DNA of 64,000 nucleotides from Chelativorans multitrophicus. GTDB taxonomy: Bacteria > Pseudomonadota > Alphaproteobacteria > Rhizobiales > Rhizobiaceae. Below are positions 56,225-64,000 of the stretch, piece by piece (position 1 is the first letter of the stretch; every line of letters begins with the position of its first letter). A program made the position numbers and the translations under genes. The notes beneath the pieces are model-generated. The model was not told the DNA's origin. It made no database searches and saw only the letters and a list, made by a program, of their open reading frames with translations. The stretch spans positions 682,001 to 746,000 of the forward strand of contig NZ_JAAAPL010000002.1 of assembly GCF_011317445.1 (NCBI RefSeq), written 5' to 3'.

Positions 56225-57667
56225 TCACTTCCTGCCTGTTTCACGAAATTCGATGATATCCTGGGCCCGCACCCATTCCGGCGAGCCGCGCTTCAACTTC
56301 ATCTGAGCGCGCGCCGCCATGACTTTGGCATCGCGATAGGCGCCGGCATGGAAGTAGCCTTCGGCGGTGGCGAGTTCCGCCGACCCGATATCTCCAAGCT
56401 GCCCGTATGCCTGGGCGAGAAAACGGTAGCCGTTGACATATTCGGGCTCACTCGTCAGGCCGGCTTTCAGCTCCGACGCCGCGCGGCGCACGAGGTCCGG
56501 CTGGCCGGTTGCAAGCAGTGCCTGGCCGTGACCCACCTGCAGGAGACCGGATGGCGGGGCAAGCCTGACTGCAGTCGCATAGGCCTCAGCGGCCTCACGC
56601 GGCCGATTGACCTTGATCAGGATTTCGCCGCGCAGCTCGTGAAAATATGGGTTGTTGGGCTGGGCGGAAATGAGCTGGTCCACCTTGGCAAGAGCAGAAC
56701 GCGGATTGCCATGAAGATAGCTGTTGATCGCATCCGCATAAAGGATCGGCAAGCCTCCGGGGTTCTTCCTGAAAACGCGTGCAATGGCGTTTTGCCCCGC
56801 CGTATAGGAGGCAATCTTGGCGCGCGCCAGTTCATGGCGGAGCTGCAGGGCCGGTGCATCGACCCGGTCGTAGAAGCGGCTCTGCTTCACGAGCACTTCA
56901 AGATTGGCGATACGGTCGCGCGGCATGGGGTGGCTGGTCTGGTAGGGATCCACATTGACACCGGCGAGCGCCAGATCACCCGCCATGCGTTGGAAGGTGA
57001 TGAGCATGCCGCGGCCGGACTGGCCGGTGCGCTCCAGATACTCGATCGCCGAACGGTCGGCCGTGATCTCTTCCGTGCGCTGATAGGCAAGCAGGCTTCG
57101 CCGCGCCGCCTCGGAACCGCCCATGGCCAATCCCATGCCCGCCTGGGCAAGATCGCCCTGATTGCTTGCCGCTGCCGCCACCCCGGCGCCGATCCCGAGC
57201 AGAGTGGCCACAATCGCCATGGTTTGGGCGCGCGCGAGCTGTTCGCGCAGCCTATGTTGATGGCCGCCGGCGAGGTGGGCCACCTCGTGAGCGATCACGC
57301 CGATAATCTCATTGGGCGTTTCCGCTGTAAGCAGCGCGCCCGTATGGATGAAGATGCGCCTTCCGGCCACGAAAGCGTTGAAACGATGGTCGTTGACCAG
57401 CACGATTTCGATGCCGGACTGACTGAGACCCGCTGCCTGAAGGATTGGCTTGGCGTAATCGGCTATCAACGCCTCGATCTCGGCGTCCCGCACGATCGGT
57501 ACACTGCGCTGCGCCGCGGCCGGCGACGCGCTTGCAAACATGGACGCCACGGTCAGGATTACGGTCAGTATTCGAAATATGAGCACAGCAGCAAATCGGG
57601 TTAAATTTACCGTCGTCCGTACGGATATGTCATTATCATGGCAATGAGAAGGCGGCGCGAACTGCAT
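56225..57667 (-). CDS. M48 family metalloprotease with TPR-like C-terminal region (BepA-like)
   Basis: This is a 480-residue periplasmic or outer-membrane-associated zinc metalloprotease. A hydrophobic signal segment (AAVLIFRILTVILTVASMFA) precedes the protease domain, whose zinc motif is HEVAHLAGGH; the third ligand glutamate is in EITADRSAIEYLERTG. The second half has TPR-like repeats (NNPYFHELRGEILIKVNRPR and KAGLTSEPEYVNGYRFLAQA). BepA in E. coli clears stalled LptD and BAM substrates, and a similar role is plausible here. The start is uncertain: an ATG at 57700 is also in frame, and either leaves about 25 residues before the signal segment. Confidence 0.88.
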   Translation of the reverse strand: MQFAPPSHCHDNDISVRTTVNLTRFAAVLIFRILTVILTVASMFASASPAAAQRSVPIVRDAEIEALIADYAKPILQAAGLSQSGIEIVLVNDHRFNAFVAGRRIFIHTGALLTAETPNEIIGVIAHEVAHLAGGHQHRLREQLARAQTMAIVATLLGIGAGVAAAASNQGDLAQAGMGLAMGGSEAARRSLLAYQRTEEITADRSAIEYLERTGQSGRGMLITFQRMAGDLALAGVNVDPYQTSHPMPRDRIANLEVLVKQSRFYDRVDAPALQLRHELARAKIASYTAGQNAIARVFRKNPGGLPILYADAINSYLHGNPRSALAKVDQLISAQPNNPYFHELRGEILIKVNRPREAAEAYATAVRLAPPSGLLQVGHGQALLATGQPDLVRRAASELKAGLTSEPEYVNGYRFLAQAYGQLGDIGSAELATAEGYFHAGAYRDAKVMAARAQMKLKRGSPEWVRAQDIIEFRETGRK

Positions 57668-57834
57668 CACGCAAGGCTTTCGTAACGCCAGGTTCCTCAA
57701 AAAATGCCTGGCCCCCTCGCATCGGCTTGAGAAAAAACGGATTTTTGGAAGGCACTTTGCGCGGATTCTATTATTTGCTGCATCCTTGTGTGCCGTCCTA
57801 AGGAGCGTGGGGCGCTGTGGACATTTTCAAGGAG

Positions 57835-57861
57835 AATAGCCGGGCAGGGTGCCCGGCTATT
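57835..57861. terminator. Strong hairpin downstream of rne
   Basis: AATAGCCGGGCA and its complement TGCCCGGCTATT form a perfect 12-bp stem with loop GGG, 16 bases beyond the rne stop codon. There is no long T-run on the minus-strand side, so it may stop RNA polymerase weakly or only protect the 3' end. It also lies before the M48 gene. Confidence 0.6.
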
Positions 57862-57877
57862 TCGTTGCTACCTCGTC

Positions 57878-60484
57878 CTAAAAGAAGCTCTTGCGCTGCC
57901 ACCACCCGGTCTTTCGCGCCGGTGCTTCACCGCTTTCCCCGGTAGATGTAACGACGGGTTTTGGCTTTTCCGAAGTGTTGGCAGCGGTTCGCCTTGATGG
58001 CTTGGACGGCTTGTCTTCGGGCTTGTCCTCGACCAGAGCTTCGACCGTTGGGGCGGCTGGCGCGGGTTCTTCGTCCTGCGCCACCGGGGCTGGCTGCGCG
58101 ATCTCGTCGGCAGCCGCATCCTTTTTCGCGCGGGTCTTTCGGCGCGGTTTCTTGGCTGGTTTCTCTTCCACCACCACTTCTTCGGCGGAAACCTCCGCAA
58201 CAGGCTCTGCCTCCGCCGCTGCCGCTTCGCTCGTCGCCGCTGCCGCTTCGCTCGACACGGCTTCGCTCGCCGCCTCTGCCTGAATTTCGCCCGCCGGTTC
58301 CTCTGACTGCGCCGTTACCGCATCTTCCGGTGCGGCTTCCTCGTCCCGGCGATTGCGCTTGCCGCCGCGCTTTCCGCGGTGGCGCTTCTTGCGAGGTCCA
58401 CCGTCGCCAGCCTCGACGTCTGCCGCCTCCGCTTCCGTTTCGGCGGCGGTGAGATCGGCCTCGCCCGTCTCGGCTGCCGGCTCCGAGATTTCCTCTGTTA
58501 CCGCGGAATGCGGCGCAGCTTGCTCGGCGGCACGGTCCTTTCCTCCACGCCGACGGCGGCGGCGGCGCCGCTTGCGGCCAGGACCGCCCGGCTCCTCGGC
58601 TGCCGTCTGCTTCTCCTCCAGTTCCTCCGTCTCTTCGACGTAGGTTTCCTCCTCCGCTTCATCCTCGACTTCCGGCACGGCCTGGACGACCGCTCTCGAC
58701 GCCGGAACGCGGGTGGAGGGCTGGCCTTTTACAATGGCGTAGTGCTGGGTTCCCAACTCCTCGTCCGTCTCGATCGTGATCTCCACGCCAAACCGCGACT
58801 CCATCTCGACGAGCGTCGCGCGCTTGTGATTGAGAAGGTAGAGAGCCGTCGAAGTGGGGGTGCGCACGGTGATATCGTGGCGTCCATCCTTCAACAGATA
58901 TTCCTCGATGGCGCGCACCACGAGCAGCGCAACAGACGAATCGGAACGCACATGGCCGGTGCCGCCGCAATGGGGGCAGGGCTGCATTGTGCTTTCCAGA
59001 ACGCTTGAACGGATGCGCTGGCGCGACATCTCCAGCAGGCCGAAATGCGAGATGCGCCCCACCTGGATCCGGGCGCGGTCGCTCTTCAGACATTCTTTCA
59101 GACGCTTTTCGACCGCGCGGTTGTTGCGGTTCTCCTCCATGTCGATGAAGTCGATGACGATCAGTCCCGCAAGATCGCGCAGGCGAAGCTGTCTCGATAT
59201 CTCTTCCGCCGCCTCCAGATTGGTCTGGAGGGCGGTGTCCTCGATGGAATGCTCCTTTGTCGAGCGGCCGGAGTTTACGTCGATGGCGACAAGGGCTTCA
59301 GTCTGGTTGATGATGATATAGCCGCCTGACTTTAGCGTCACCTGCGGCTGCAGCATCTTATCCAACTGAGCTTCGATGCCGTTGCGCGCGAAAATCGGCA
59401 CGCTGTCGCGGTATGGCTGCACAGCTTTCGCATGGCTCGGCATCAGCATGCGCATGAAATCCTTGGCCTCGCGATAGCCGTCTTCACCGGCCACCAGGAT
59501 TTCGTCGATATCCTTGTTGTAGAGATCGCGCACCGCGCGCTTGATGAGGCTGCCTTCCTCATAAACGAGGGCAGGGGCTATGGATTCGAGCGTCAAAGTG
59601 CGCACCCGCTCCCAAAGCCGCATCAGATATTCGTAGTCGCGCTTGATTTCAGCCTTGGTGCGATTGGCACCGGCCGTGCGAAGGATTACCCCCATGCCTT
59701 CCGGTACATCGAGGCCCTTGACCACCTCTTTGAGCCGCTTGCGGTCCTGGAGATTCGTGATCTTGCGCGAGATGCCGCCGCCGCGCGCGGTATTCGGCAT
59801 CAGCACGGAATACCGTCCGGCGAGCGACAGATAGGTGGTGAGAGCCGCGCCCTTGCTGCCGCGTTCTTCCTTAACCACCTGCACCAGCATGATTTGCCGG
59901 CGCTTGATCACTTCCTGGATCTTATAGTTGCGACGCACGGGGCGCCGGCGATTCTGCGCTTCATCAAGCGCGTCCTCGGCGCCAACCGTATCGACCTCAT
60001 CCGATCCGTTCGCTTCATCCGAGCCGTTGCCATCGGCAGCAAGCGGCTCGGAGACGGTATCGTCCCTGACAGCTTCCGGCTGCGCCACATCCTTGCCTTC
60101 GGACACAACCTCGTCGGTCTTAGCATCACGACGACGACGCTTGCGGCCGCGCCCGGCCTGCGCCTCGCCTTCCTCCGCTTCGTCGGCCGCGCGGGCTTCC
60201 TCGGCTTCGGCTTCCAGAAGCGCCTGCCGATCGGCAACGGGAATCTGGTAATAATCAGGATGAATTTCGCTGAAGGCGAGGAAGCCGTGGCGGTTTCCTC
60301 CGTATTCAACAAAGGCAGCCTGCAGGGAAGGCTCTACGCGTGTCACCCGCGCAAGGTAGATGTTTCCTCTGAGTTGCTTCTTATCTTGTGATTCGAAATC
60401 GAACTCTTCGATACGGTTACCGCGCAGGACAACAACGCGGGTTTCCTCCGGGTGGGAGGCGTCTATCAGCATCTTGTTTGGCAT
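57878..60484 (-). CDS. rne: Ribonuclease E
   Basis: RNase E starts mRNA decay and processes rRNA and tRNA as the core of the degradosome. The 868-residue product begins MPNKMLIDASHPEETRVVVL. Its S1 domain is split by an acidic and basic insertion of about 100 residues (around 85-190, with EAEEARAADEAEEGEAQAG), a trait of alphaproteobacterial RNase E. The catalytic aspartates are in VAIDVNSGRSTKE and LIVIDFIDMEENRN, and the zinc-link cysteines in PCPHCGGTGHV. The C-terminal 270 residues are Glu, Ala and Arg rich (RKRRRRRRRRGGK) and probably disordered. The ATG at 60484 follows GGGGAGAA; a TTG at 60505 is rejected. Confidence 0.95.
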   Translation of the reverse strand: MPNKMLIDASHPEETRVVVLRGNRIEEFDFESQDKKQLRGNIYLARVTRVEPSLQAAFVEYGGNRHGFLAFSEIHPDYYQIPVADRQALLEAEAEEARAADEAEEGEAQAGRGRKRRRRDAKTDEVVSEGKDVAQPEAVRDDTVSEPLAADGNGSDEANGSDEVDTVGAEDALDEAQNRRRPVRRNYKIQEVIKRRQIMLVQVVKEERGSKGAALTTYLSLAGRYSVLMPNTARGGGISRKITNLQDRKRLKEVVKGLDVPEGMGVILRTAGANRTKAEIKRDYEYLMRLWERVRTLTLESIAPALVYEEGSLIKRAVRDLYNKDIDEILVAGEDGYREAKDFMRMLMPSHAKAVQPYRDSVPIFARNGIEAQLDKMLQPQVTLKSGGYIIINQTEALVAIDVNSGRSTKEHSIEDTALQTNLEAAEEISRQLRLRDLAGLIVIDFIDMEENRNNRAVEKRLKECLKSDRARIQVGRISHFGLLEMSRQRIRSSVLESTMQPCPHCGGTGHVRSDSSVALLVVRAIEEYLLKDGRHDITVRTPTSTALYLLNHKRATLVEMESRFGVEITIETDEELGTQHYAIVKGQPSTRVPASRAVVQAVPEVEDEAEEETYVEETEELEEKQTAAEEPGGPGRKRRRRRRRRGGKDRAAEQAAPHSAVTEEISEPAAETGEADLTAAETEAEAADVEAGDGGPRKKRHRGKRGGKRNRRDEEAAPEDAVTAQSEEPAGEIQAEAASEAVSSEAAAATSEAAAAEAEPVAEVSAEEVVVEEKPAKKPRRKTRAKKDAAADEIAQPAPVAQDEEPAPAAPTVEALVEDKPEDKPSKPSRRTAANTSEKPKPVVTSTGESGEAPARKTGWWQRKSFF

Positions 60485-60923
60485 AAAATCTTTTCTCCCC
60501 GGCAAGAATCCAGTGCCGGATGGAAGCGTTCCGCTTCTCTTCCTGGCTCTTCTGGATTCTCATGCCGGACAATCTGAAGCCTGCCGGTCGGGGTCTTGAT
60601 GCAGAAGAATGCCGGGCCGCCGCTATACCGCTGCGGATTTTTCCGGGGCAACTCCTCACTGCGCTTAACGCCATAGCATCGCCTGGCAGGACCGTTTCAA
60701 CCATAGCCCGGATCAACGGGCCGCCTTTTGCTCGTTTGAGCCGGCGCGGGGAACTTCCCGGCCGTTTTCCTCGCTTAAGGGTTTCGGCCAAGCCGCAAAC
60801 ACCTTGAAGAAATCCTCTGAGCCATCATCCGCGCCGGCATCAAGTTCCGGAAACTCGCCCGCCAAATCCGTACCTTACCAGGTTCGAGGTCCCGCCGATG
60901 GGCGCTACAATGGTTCAAAACTG

Positions 60924-60952
60924 CTTTTATGATTTGACACCGTCCATGGCAA
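60924..60952 (-). promoter_or_regulatory. Likely rne promoter
   Basis: On the minus strand TTGCCA (60947-60952) and TAAAAG (60924-60929) are 17 bases apart. The -35 box fits consensus in five positions and the -10 box in four. Transcription would begin near 60917, about 430 bases before the rne start codon. It overlaps the putative amiC promoter on the other strand. Confidence 0.45.
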
Positions 60953-60962
60953 CCCTGAAATC
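60934..60962 (+). promoter_or_regulatory. Likely amiC promoter
   Basis: TTGACA (60934-60939) matches the -35 consensus exactly and is followed after 17 bases by GAAATC (60957-60962), a weak -10 box. Transcription would start near 60969, about 100 bases before the amiC start. It faces away from the rne promoter, with which it shares about 19 bases. Confidence 0.45.
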
Positions 60963-61065
60963 ATCGCCCGGTCCGATCGCGCAGAACGGAACCTGGTTGC
61001 CTTGAAGCGGCCCAAAGCTTCGTTTAACGGCGCGTAACGGTTGCCAAATCGAAGTGGGGACTTAC

Positions 61066-62325
61066 GTGGCGGAACGGCCGACTCCAAAAGCCATGCGGGC
61101 GCATCGCGCGAGGCGAGAAACACGGCACGGACCGCATGCTTCCGGCCCTTTTCTTCTCTTGCTTTTCCTTCTGACGGCCTTCTGGGGGCCACCAGCATTC
61201 GCCCAAGCGGTTCAACCGCTTGTCGCCTATGATCATACGATGGCCGGTGATGCGAACCGTGTGCGGATCGTACTCAACTTCGACCGGAAACCGGAAGTCA
61301 ACTGGTTTCTCCTGCGCGCGCCGCACCGGCTGGTGGTGGATTTTCCCGAAACGGATTTCGGCATCGAGGAGAAGGAGACCGAGCCCCGGGGGCTGATCTC
61401 ACGCGTTCGCTATGGCCGGATGGCGCCTGGCCATTCGCGGATGATCTACACCATGCCGGGCCCATTCAAGGTCGAGGAGGTCTCGGTGCTGAAAAACGAG
61501 ACCTCGCCGGGTTACCGGATGATCGCCGATATCGTTTCAGCTTCGGAGAGCGATTTCGAATCGGCAATGCGCGAGCGCCTTGCCGCTGCGCCAGATGCAG
61601 GAACTGCAAAGGAAGTGGTGAAGCAAAAGCCGACGGATGACCGCTTCATGATAGCGATCGATCCCGGCCACGGCGGAATCGACGGGGGAGCGCGCGGCGT
61701 GAGCGGCACCTTCGAAAAGACGATTACCCTTACTTTTGCTCAGGAACTCAAGAAGAGCCTCGAGGCAACCGGCAAATACAATGTCGTGCTTACGAGAAAC
61801 GAAGACGTTTTCCTGCGGCTCGACGAGCGGGTGCGAATTGCGCGCGAGAACGAGGCCGACCTTCTCATTTCCATCCATGCCGATGCGATTTCAATGCGCG
61901 ATTTCCGCGGCGCCACGGTTTATACCTTGTCGGATCGGGCCTCCGACGCGGAGGCGGCGGCAACGGCTGCACGGGAAAACCTCTCCGACGAGCTCGCGGG
62001 CTTGACGGCAGAGGAGGAGCAGGACCATGTCGCCGACATTCTATTCGACCTCATTCGCCGGGAGACGCACGCCTTCTCCATCCATTTTGCCCGCACCTTG
62101 CTCGACAGCCTCGGCGAGACGGTGCACCTGGTCGGCAATCCCCTGCGTTCAGCAGGTTTTCTCGTTCTCAAGGCGCCGGATGTGCCCTCCGTTCTCGTTG
62201 AGCTCGGCTATCTGTCAAATCCGGAAGACGAGAAACAGATGAAGGACCCGGCCTGGCGCGCGAAGGCAGTCGATTCGATCCTTCGGGCGATCAACATATT
62301 CGCTGCCGCGAGGGCGGGTGGATAA
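61066..62325 (+). CDS. amiC: N-acetylmuramoyl-L-alanine amidase with AMIN domain
   Basis: AmiC-type amidases cut the peptide from the glycan at division and help cells separate. The 419-residue product has a signal segment (FLLLLFLLTAFWGPPAFAQ, around residues 28-46), an AMIN domain of about 100 residues (VRIVLNFDRKPEVNWFLL) that targets peptidoglycan, and an amidase_3 domain. The zinc ligands are His in IAIDPGHGGIDGGARG, Glu in FEKTITL, and His in LLISIHADAI, with catalytic Glu in SVLVELGYLSNPED. The GTG at 61066 follows GGGGA; GTG at 61054 or ATG at 61093 are alternatives. A class A PBP gene follows, a frequent neighbour. Confidence 0.93.
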   Translation: MAERPTPKAMRAHRARRETRHGPHASGPFLLLLFLLTAFWGPPAFAQAVQPLVAYDHTMAGDANRVRIVLNFDRKPEVNWFLLRAPHRLVVDFPETDFGIEEKETEPRGLISRVRYGRMAPGHSRMIYTMPGPFKVEEVSVLKNETSPGYRMIADIVSASESDFESAMRERLAAAPDAGTAKEVVKQKPTDDRFMIAIDPGHGGIDGGARGVSGTFEKTITLTFAQELKKSLEATGKYNVVLTRNEDVFLRLDERVRIARENEADLLISIHADAISMRDFRGATVYTLSDRASDAEAAATAARENLSDELAGLTAEEEQDHVADILFDLIRRETHAFSIHFARTLLDSLGETVHLVGNPLRSAGFLVLKAPDVPSVLVELGYLSNPEDEKQMKDPAWRAKAVDSILRAINIFAAARAGG

Positions 62326-62519
62326 GCCGATCCGTTGCAATCTCACAACGCTCTCGCTTCTTTTTGCGTTGGCAAACGATAAAGGCTGGCGGGCTGCCTA
62401 ATTTTGCTCACAAGACGCAGGCAGGTGATGCGCATCGTCGTGATTTCACCTCCGGGCGATTATAGTGCTATCATTGCCGCGGGAGGAGTAGCCGGGCTAC
62501 CGGTCACACTGGAGCGAGC

Positions 62520-64000
62520 ATGTTACGTCTCTTAGGATATTTTTTCGGCATCGGCATTGTCTTTGCGCTGATTGCTGCTGCAGGTGTGGCACTCTATGTC
62601 GGAGATCTGTCGAAAGACCTGCCTGATTACGAAGTGCTGGCAAAGTATGAACCGCCGGTGATGACCCGCGTTCATGCGTCCGACGGTTCGCTGATGGCGG
62701 AATTCGCCCGCGAGCGGCGCCTTTACCTTCCGATCAAGGCCATTCCGGACCGTGTAAAGGCCGCATTTCTTTCGGCTGAGGACAAGAGCTTCTATTCCCA
62801 CCCTGGCGTTGATCCGGCGGGTCTGGTCAGCGCTGTGTTCACCAATCTGCAGAATATCGGTACCGGGCGCAGGCCGGTCGGTGCATCCACGATCACGCAG
62901 CAGGTGGCAAAGAATTTCCTGCTGAGCTCTGACCAGACGATCGAGCGGAAGATTAAGGAGATGATTCTCGCCTTCCGTATCGAGCAAGCCTACTCCAAGG
63001 ATCGCATCCTGGAGCTTTATTTGAATGAGATCTTCTTCGGTCTTGGCGCATACGGAATCGCCGGCGCGGCATTGGCCTATTACGACAAGCCTGTTTCAGA
63101 ACTCAGCATAGCGGAAGCCGCATACCTCGCCTCGCTGCCCAAAGGGCCTTCGAACTACCATCCTTTCCGTCATACCGATCGCGCCCTCGAGCGCCGCAAT
63201 TGGGTAATCGATCGGATGCACGCGAACGGCTACATCACCGCCAAGGAAGCCGCGGAGGCGAAGGCCACCGGCCTCGACGTGAAGCCGCGCGAACGTGGCA
63301 ATTATCTCGCCGGCTCTGAATATTTCACCGAGGAAGTCCGGCGTGAGCTTATCGCGCGCTATGGAGAGGACGCCCTTTATGATGGCGGCCTCTATGTACG
63401 CACTACGCTCGATCCAAAGCTGCAGCTTCTCGCTGAGAAAGCCTTGCGCCACGGCCTGATGAAGTACGATACCCTGCGGGGCTACCGCGGGCCGGTGAAG
63501 CATATCGATATCTCCGGCGATTGGGGCGAACCGCTGGCCGAAGTGCCCGGTCTGCGTGACGTATCCGAGTGGGCTTTGGCCGTTGTCCTTGAAGCTTCCG
63601 GCAACGATGTGAAGATCGGGATACAGCCCAAGCGCGAGATCTCCGGCGAGCTGTCGAAGGAGCGGGAAACCGGAACAATCGACACTGGCGATATCGGCTG
63701 GGTGCTCCGTCACGTGGTCGATGGGAAGCTCCTCAAGGCAAAGTCGCTGGAAGACGTGTTCGAGCCGGGCGATGTGATCTATGTCGAGCGCAAAAGCGAG
63801 GGACAGGATACGTGGCTGGTTCGGCAGGTGCCGGCAATCGGCGGCGCGCTGGTTGCCATGGATCCGCACACCGGCCGCGTGCTTGCAATGGCGGGAGGCT
63901 TCTCTTACGCGGCCTCCGAGTTCAACCGCGCCACGCAGGCCTACCGCCAGCCCGGCTCCTCCTTCAAGCCCATCATATATGCCGCGGCACTCGACAACGG
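62520..64000 (+). CDS. mrcA: Penicillin-binding protein 1A, N-terminal part (cut by window edge)
   Basis: This is a class A bifunctional PBP: a glycosyltransferase that polymerises lipid II and a transpeptidase that cross-links it, anchored in the inner membrane. About 493 codons are visible from the ATG at 62520. The membrane anchor is at residues 6-28 (GYFFGIGIVFALIAAAGVAL). The glycosyltransferase domain shows the motif AAFLSAEDKSFYSHPGVDP with the catalytic glutamate, GASTITQQVAKNF, and ELYLNEIFFGLGAYGI. An intervening OB-like region follows, then the transpeptidase start with GGALVAMDPHTGRVLAM and the SxxK motif in QPGSSFKPIIYA, whose serine codon lies near 63960. The rest lies beyond the window. 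Confidence 0.94.
   Translation, partial: MLRLLGYFFGIGIVFALIAAAGVALYVGDLSKDLPDYEVLAKYEPPVMTRVHASDGSLMAEFARERRLYLPIKAIPDRVKAAFLSAEDKSFYSHPGVDPAGLVSAVFTNLQNIGTGRRPVGASTITQQVAKNFLLSSDQTIERKIKEMILAFRIEQAYSKDRILELYLNEIFFGLGAYGIAGAALAYYDKPVSELSIAEAAYLASLPKGPSNYHPFRHTDRALERRNWVIDRMHANGYITAKEAAEAKATGLDVKPRERGNYLAGSEYFTEEVRRELIARYGEDALYDGGLYVRTTLDPKLQLLAEKALRHGLMKYDTLRGYRGPVKHIDISGDWGEPLAEVPGLRDVSEWALAVVLEASGNDVKIGIQPKREISGELSKERETGTIDTGDIGWVLRHVVDGKLLKAKSLEDVFEPGDVIYVERKSEGQDTWLVRQVPAIGGALVAMDPHTGRVLAMAGGFSYAASEFNRATQAYRQPGSSFKPIIYAAALDN

Larger units (their letters stand above)
60485..61065. other. Long intergenic region: rne leader and amiC promoter region
   Basis: This 581-bp gap separates the divergent rne and amiC genes. 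I see no convincing gene. On the rne side (60485-60917) it would be a 5' leader of about 430 nt with several short GC hairpins, for example CGGG-AAGTT-CCCG around 60750. The overlapping promoters lie at 60924-60962. In E. coli the rne leader is the target of autoregulation; whether this leader acts so is not known. Confidence 0.6.

Noticed and set aside
56159-57604. A 481-codon open frame on the plus strand across the M48 protease gene
   Set aside because: The minus-strand product has the HEVAHLAGGH zinc motif and TPR-like repeats, so the plus-strand frame is a shadow.

Overview
The window is a gene-dense, GC-rich chromosomal segment of an alphaproteobacterium, most likely order Hyphomicrobiales (Rhizobiales), close to Mesorhizobium, Chelativorans or Nitratireductor. 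The signs are a two-piece, circularly permuted tmRNA gene with tag ANDNYAEARLAA, the CckA kinase, an NDUFA12-type complex I accessory subunit beside a DUF2155 protein, DUF3126 and DUF2853 proteins, an RNase E with an insertion in its S1 domain, and the lptF-lptG-lptD-surA-pdxA-rsmA order. The genus is inferred from gene content only. I see no prophage, insertion sequence, CRISPR array or rRNA operon. It reads as core chromosome with a few small accessory genes.

Layout. 1-1.3 kb: the start of NAD kinase, a tRNA-Lys and a CcdA-type thiol transporter. 1.4-9.2 kb: glmU, then fabD-fabG-acpP-fabF-mltG-yicC-gmk, covering cell-wall precursor, fatty acid and nucleotide synthesis. 9.3-16.9 kb, minus strand: outer-membrane biogenesis genes lptF, lptG, lptD and surA, followed by pdxA and rsmA. 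17.2-22.1 kb: pepA and holC, surrounded by short repeats, then an ABC-F ATPase and a P-loop ATPase. 22.2-24.4 kb: tmRNA, a DUF2853 protein, thyA and folA. 24.5-28.7 kb: the membrane protein quality-control unit hflK-hflC, a DUF2065 protein and a DegP protease. 28.7-38.3 kb: GNAT, serB and miaA (with overlapping divergent starts), a diguanylate cyclase, a FliO-like protein, cckA, pncB and three small accessory genes.

38.3-49.5 kb: pccB, gloA, a tandem cold-shock protein, DUF192, a hydrolase, an aspartyl/asparaginyl hydroxylase, cysE, DUF3126 and a gamma carbonic anhydrase. Next comes a minus-strand group that may be linked to c-di-GMP (PAS_5 protein, double PilZ protein, BTLCP-family cysteine peptidase), a rhomboid protease, a CBS-domain gene broken by an amber codon, and a YjhX-family toxin-like gene. 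49.8-55.3 kb: gatB, the NDUFA12 homologue, DUF2155, aat, accC, accB and aroQ. 55.4-64 kb: a DsbA-like oxidoreductase, an M48 metalloprotease with a TPR-like region, rne, amiC and the start of a class A penicillin-binding protein.

The most interesting unexplained structure is the leader of the YjhX-like gene. It has an 8-codon upstream reading frame with a strong Shine-Dalgarno sequence, followed by several GC-rich stems of which the first two exclude each other, as in an attenuator. Other points are the amber-interrupted CBS gene, a 20-bp-arm perfect palindrome related to a larger inverted repeat near holC, degenerate 8-bp repeats around holC and between gloA and pccB, overlapping divergent promoters for rne and amiC with a roughly 430-nt rne leader, and an intrinsic terminator just upstream of the rhomboid gene with no coding gene to serve.
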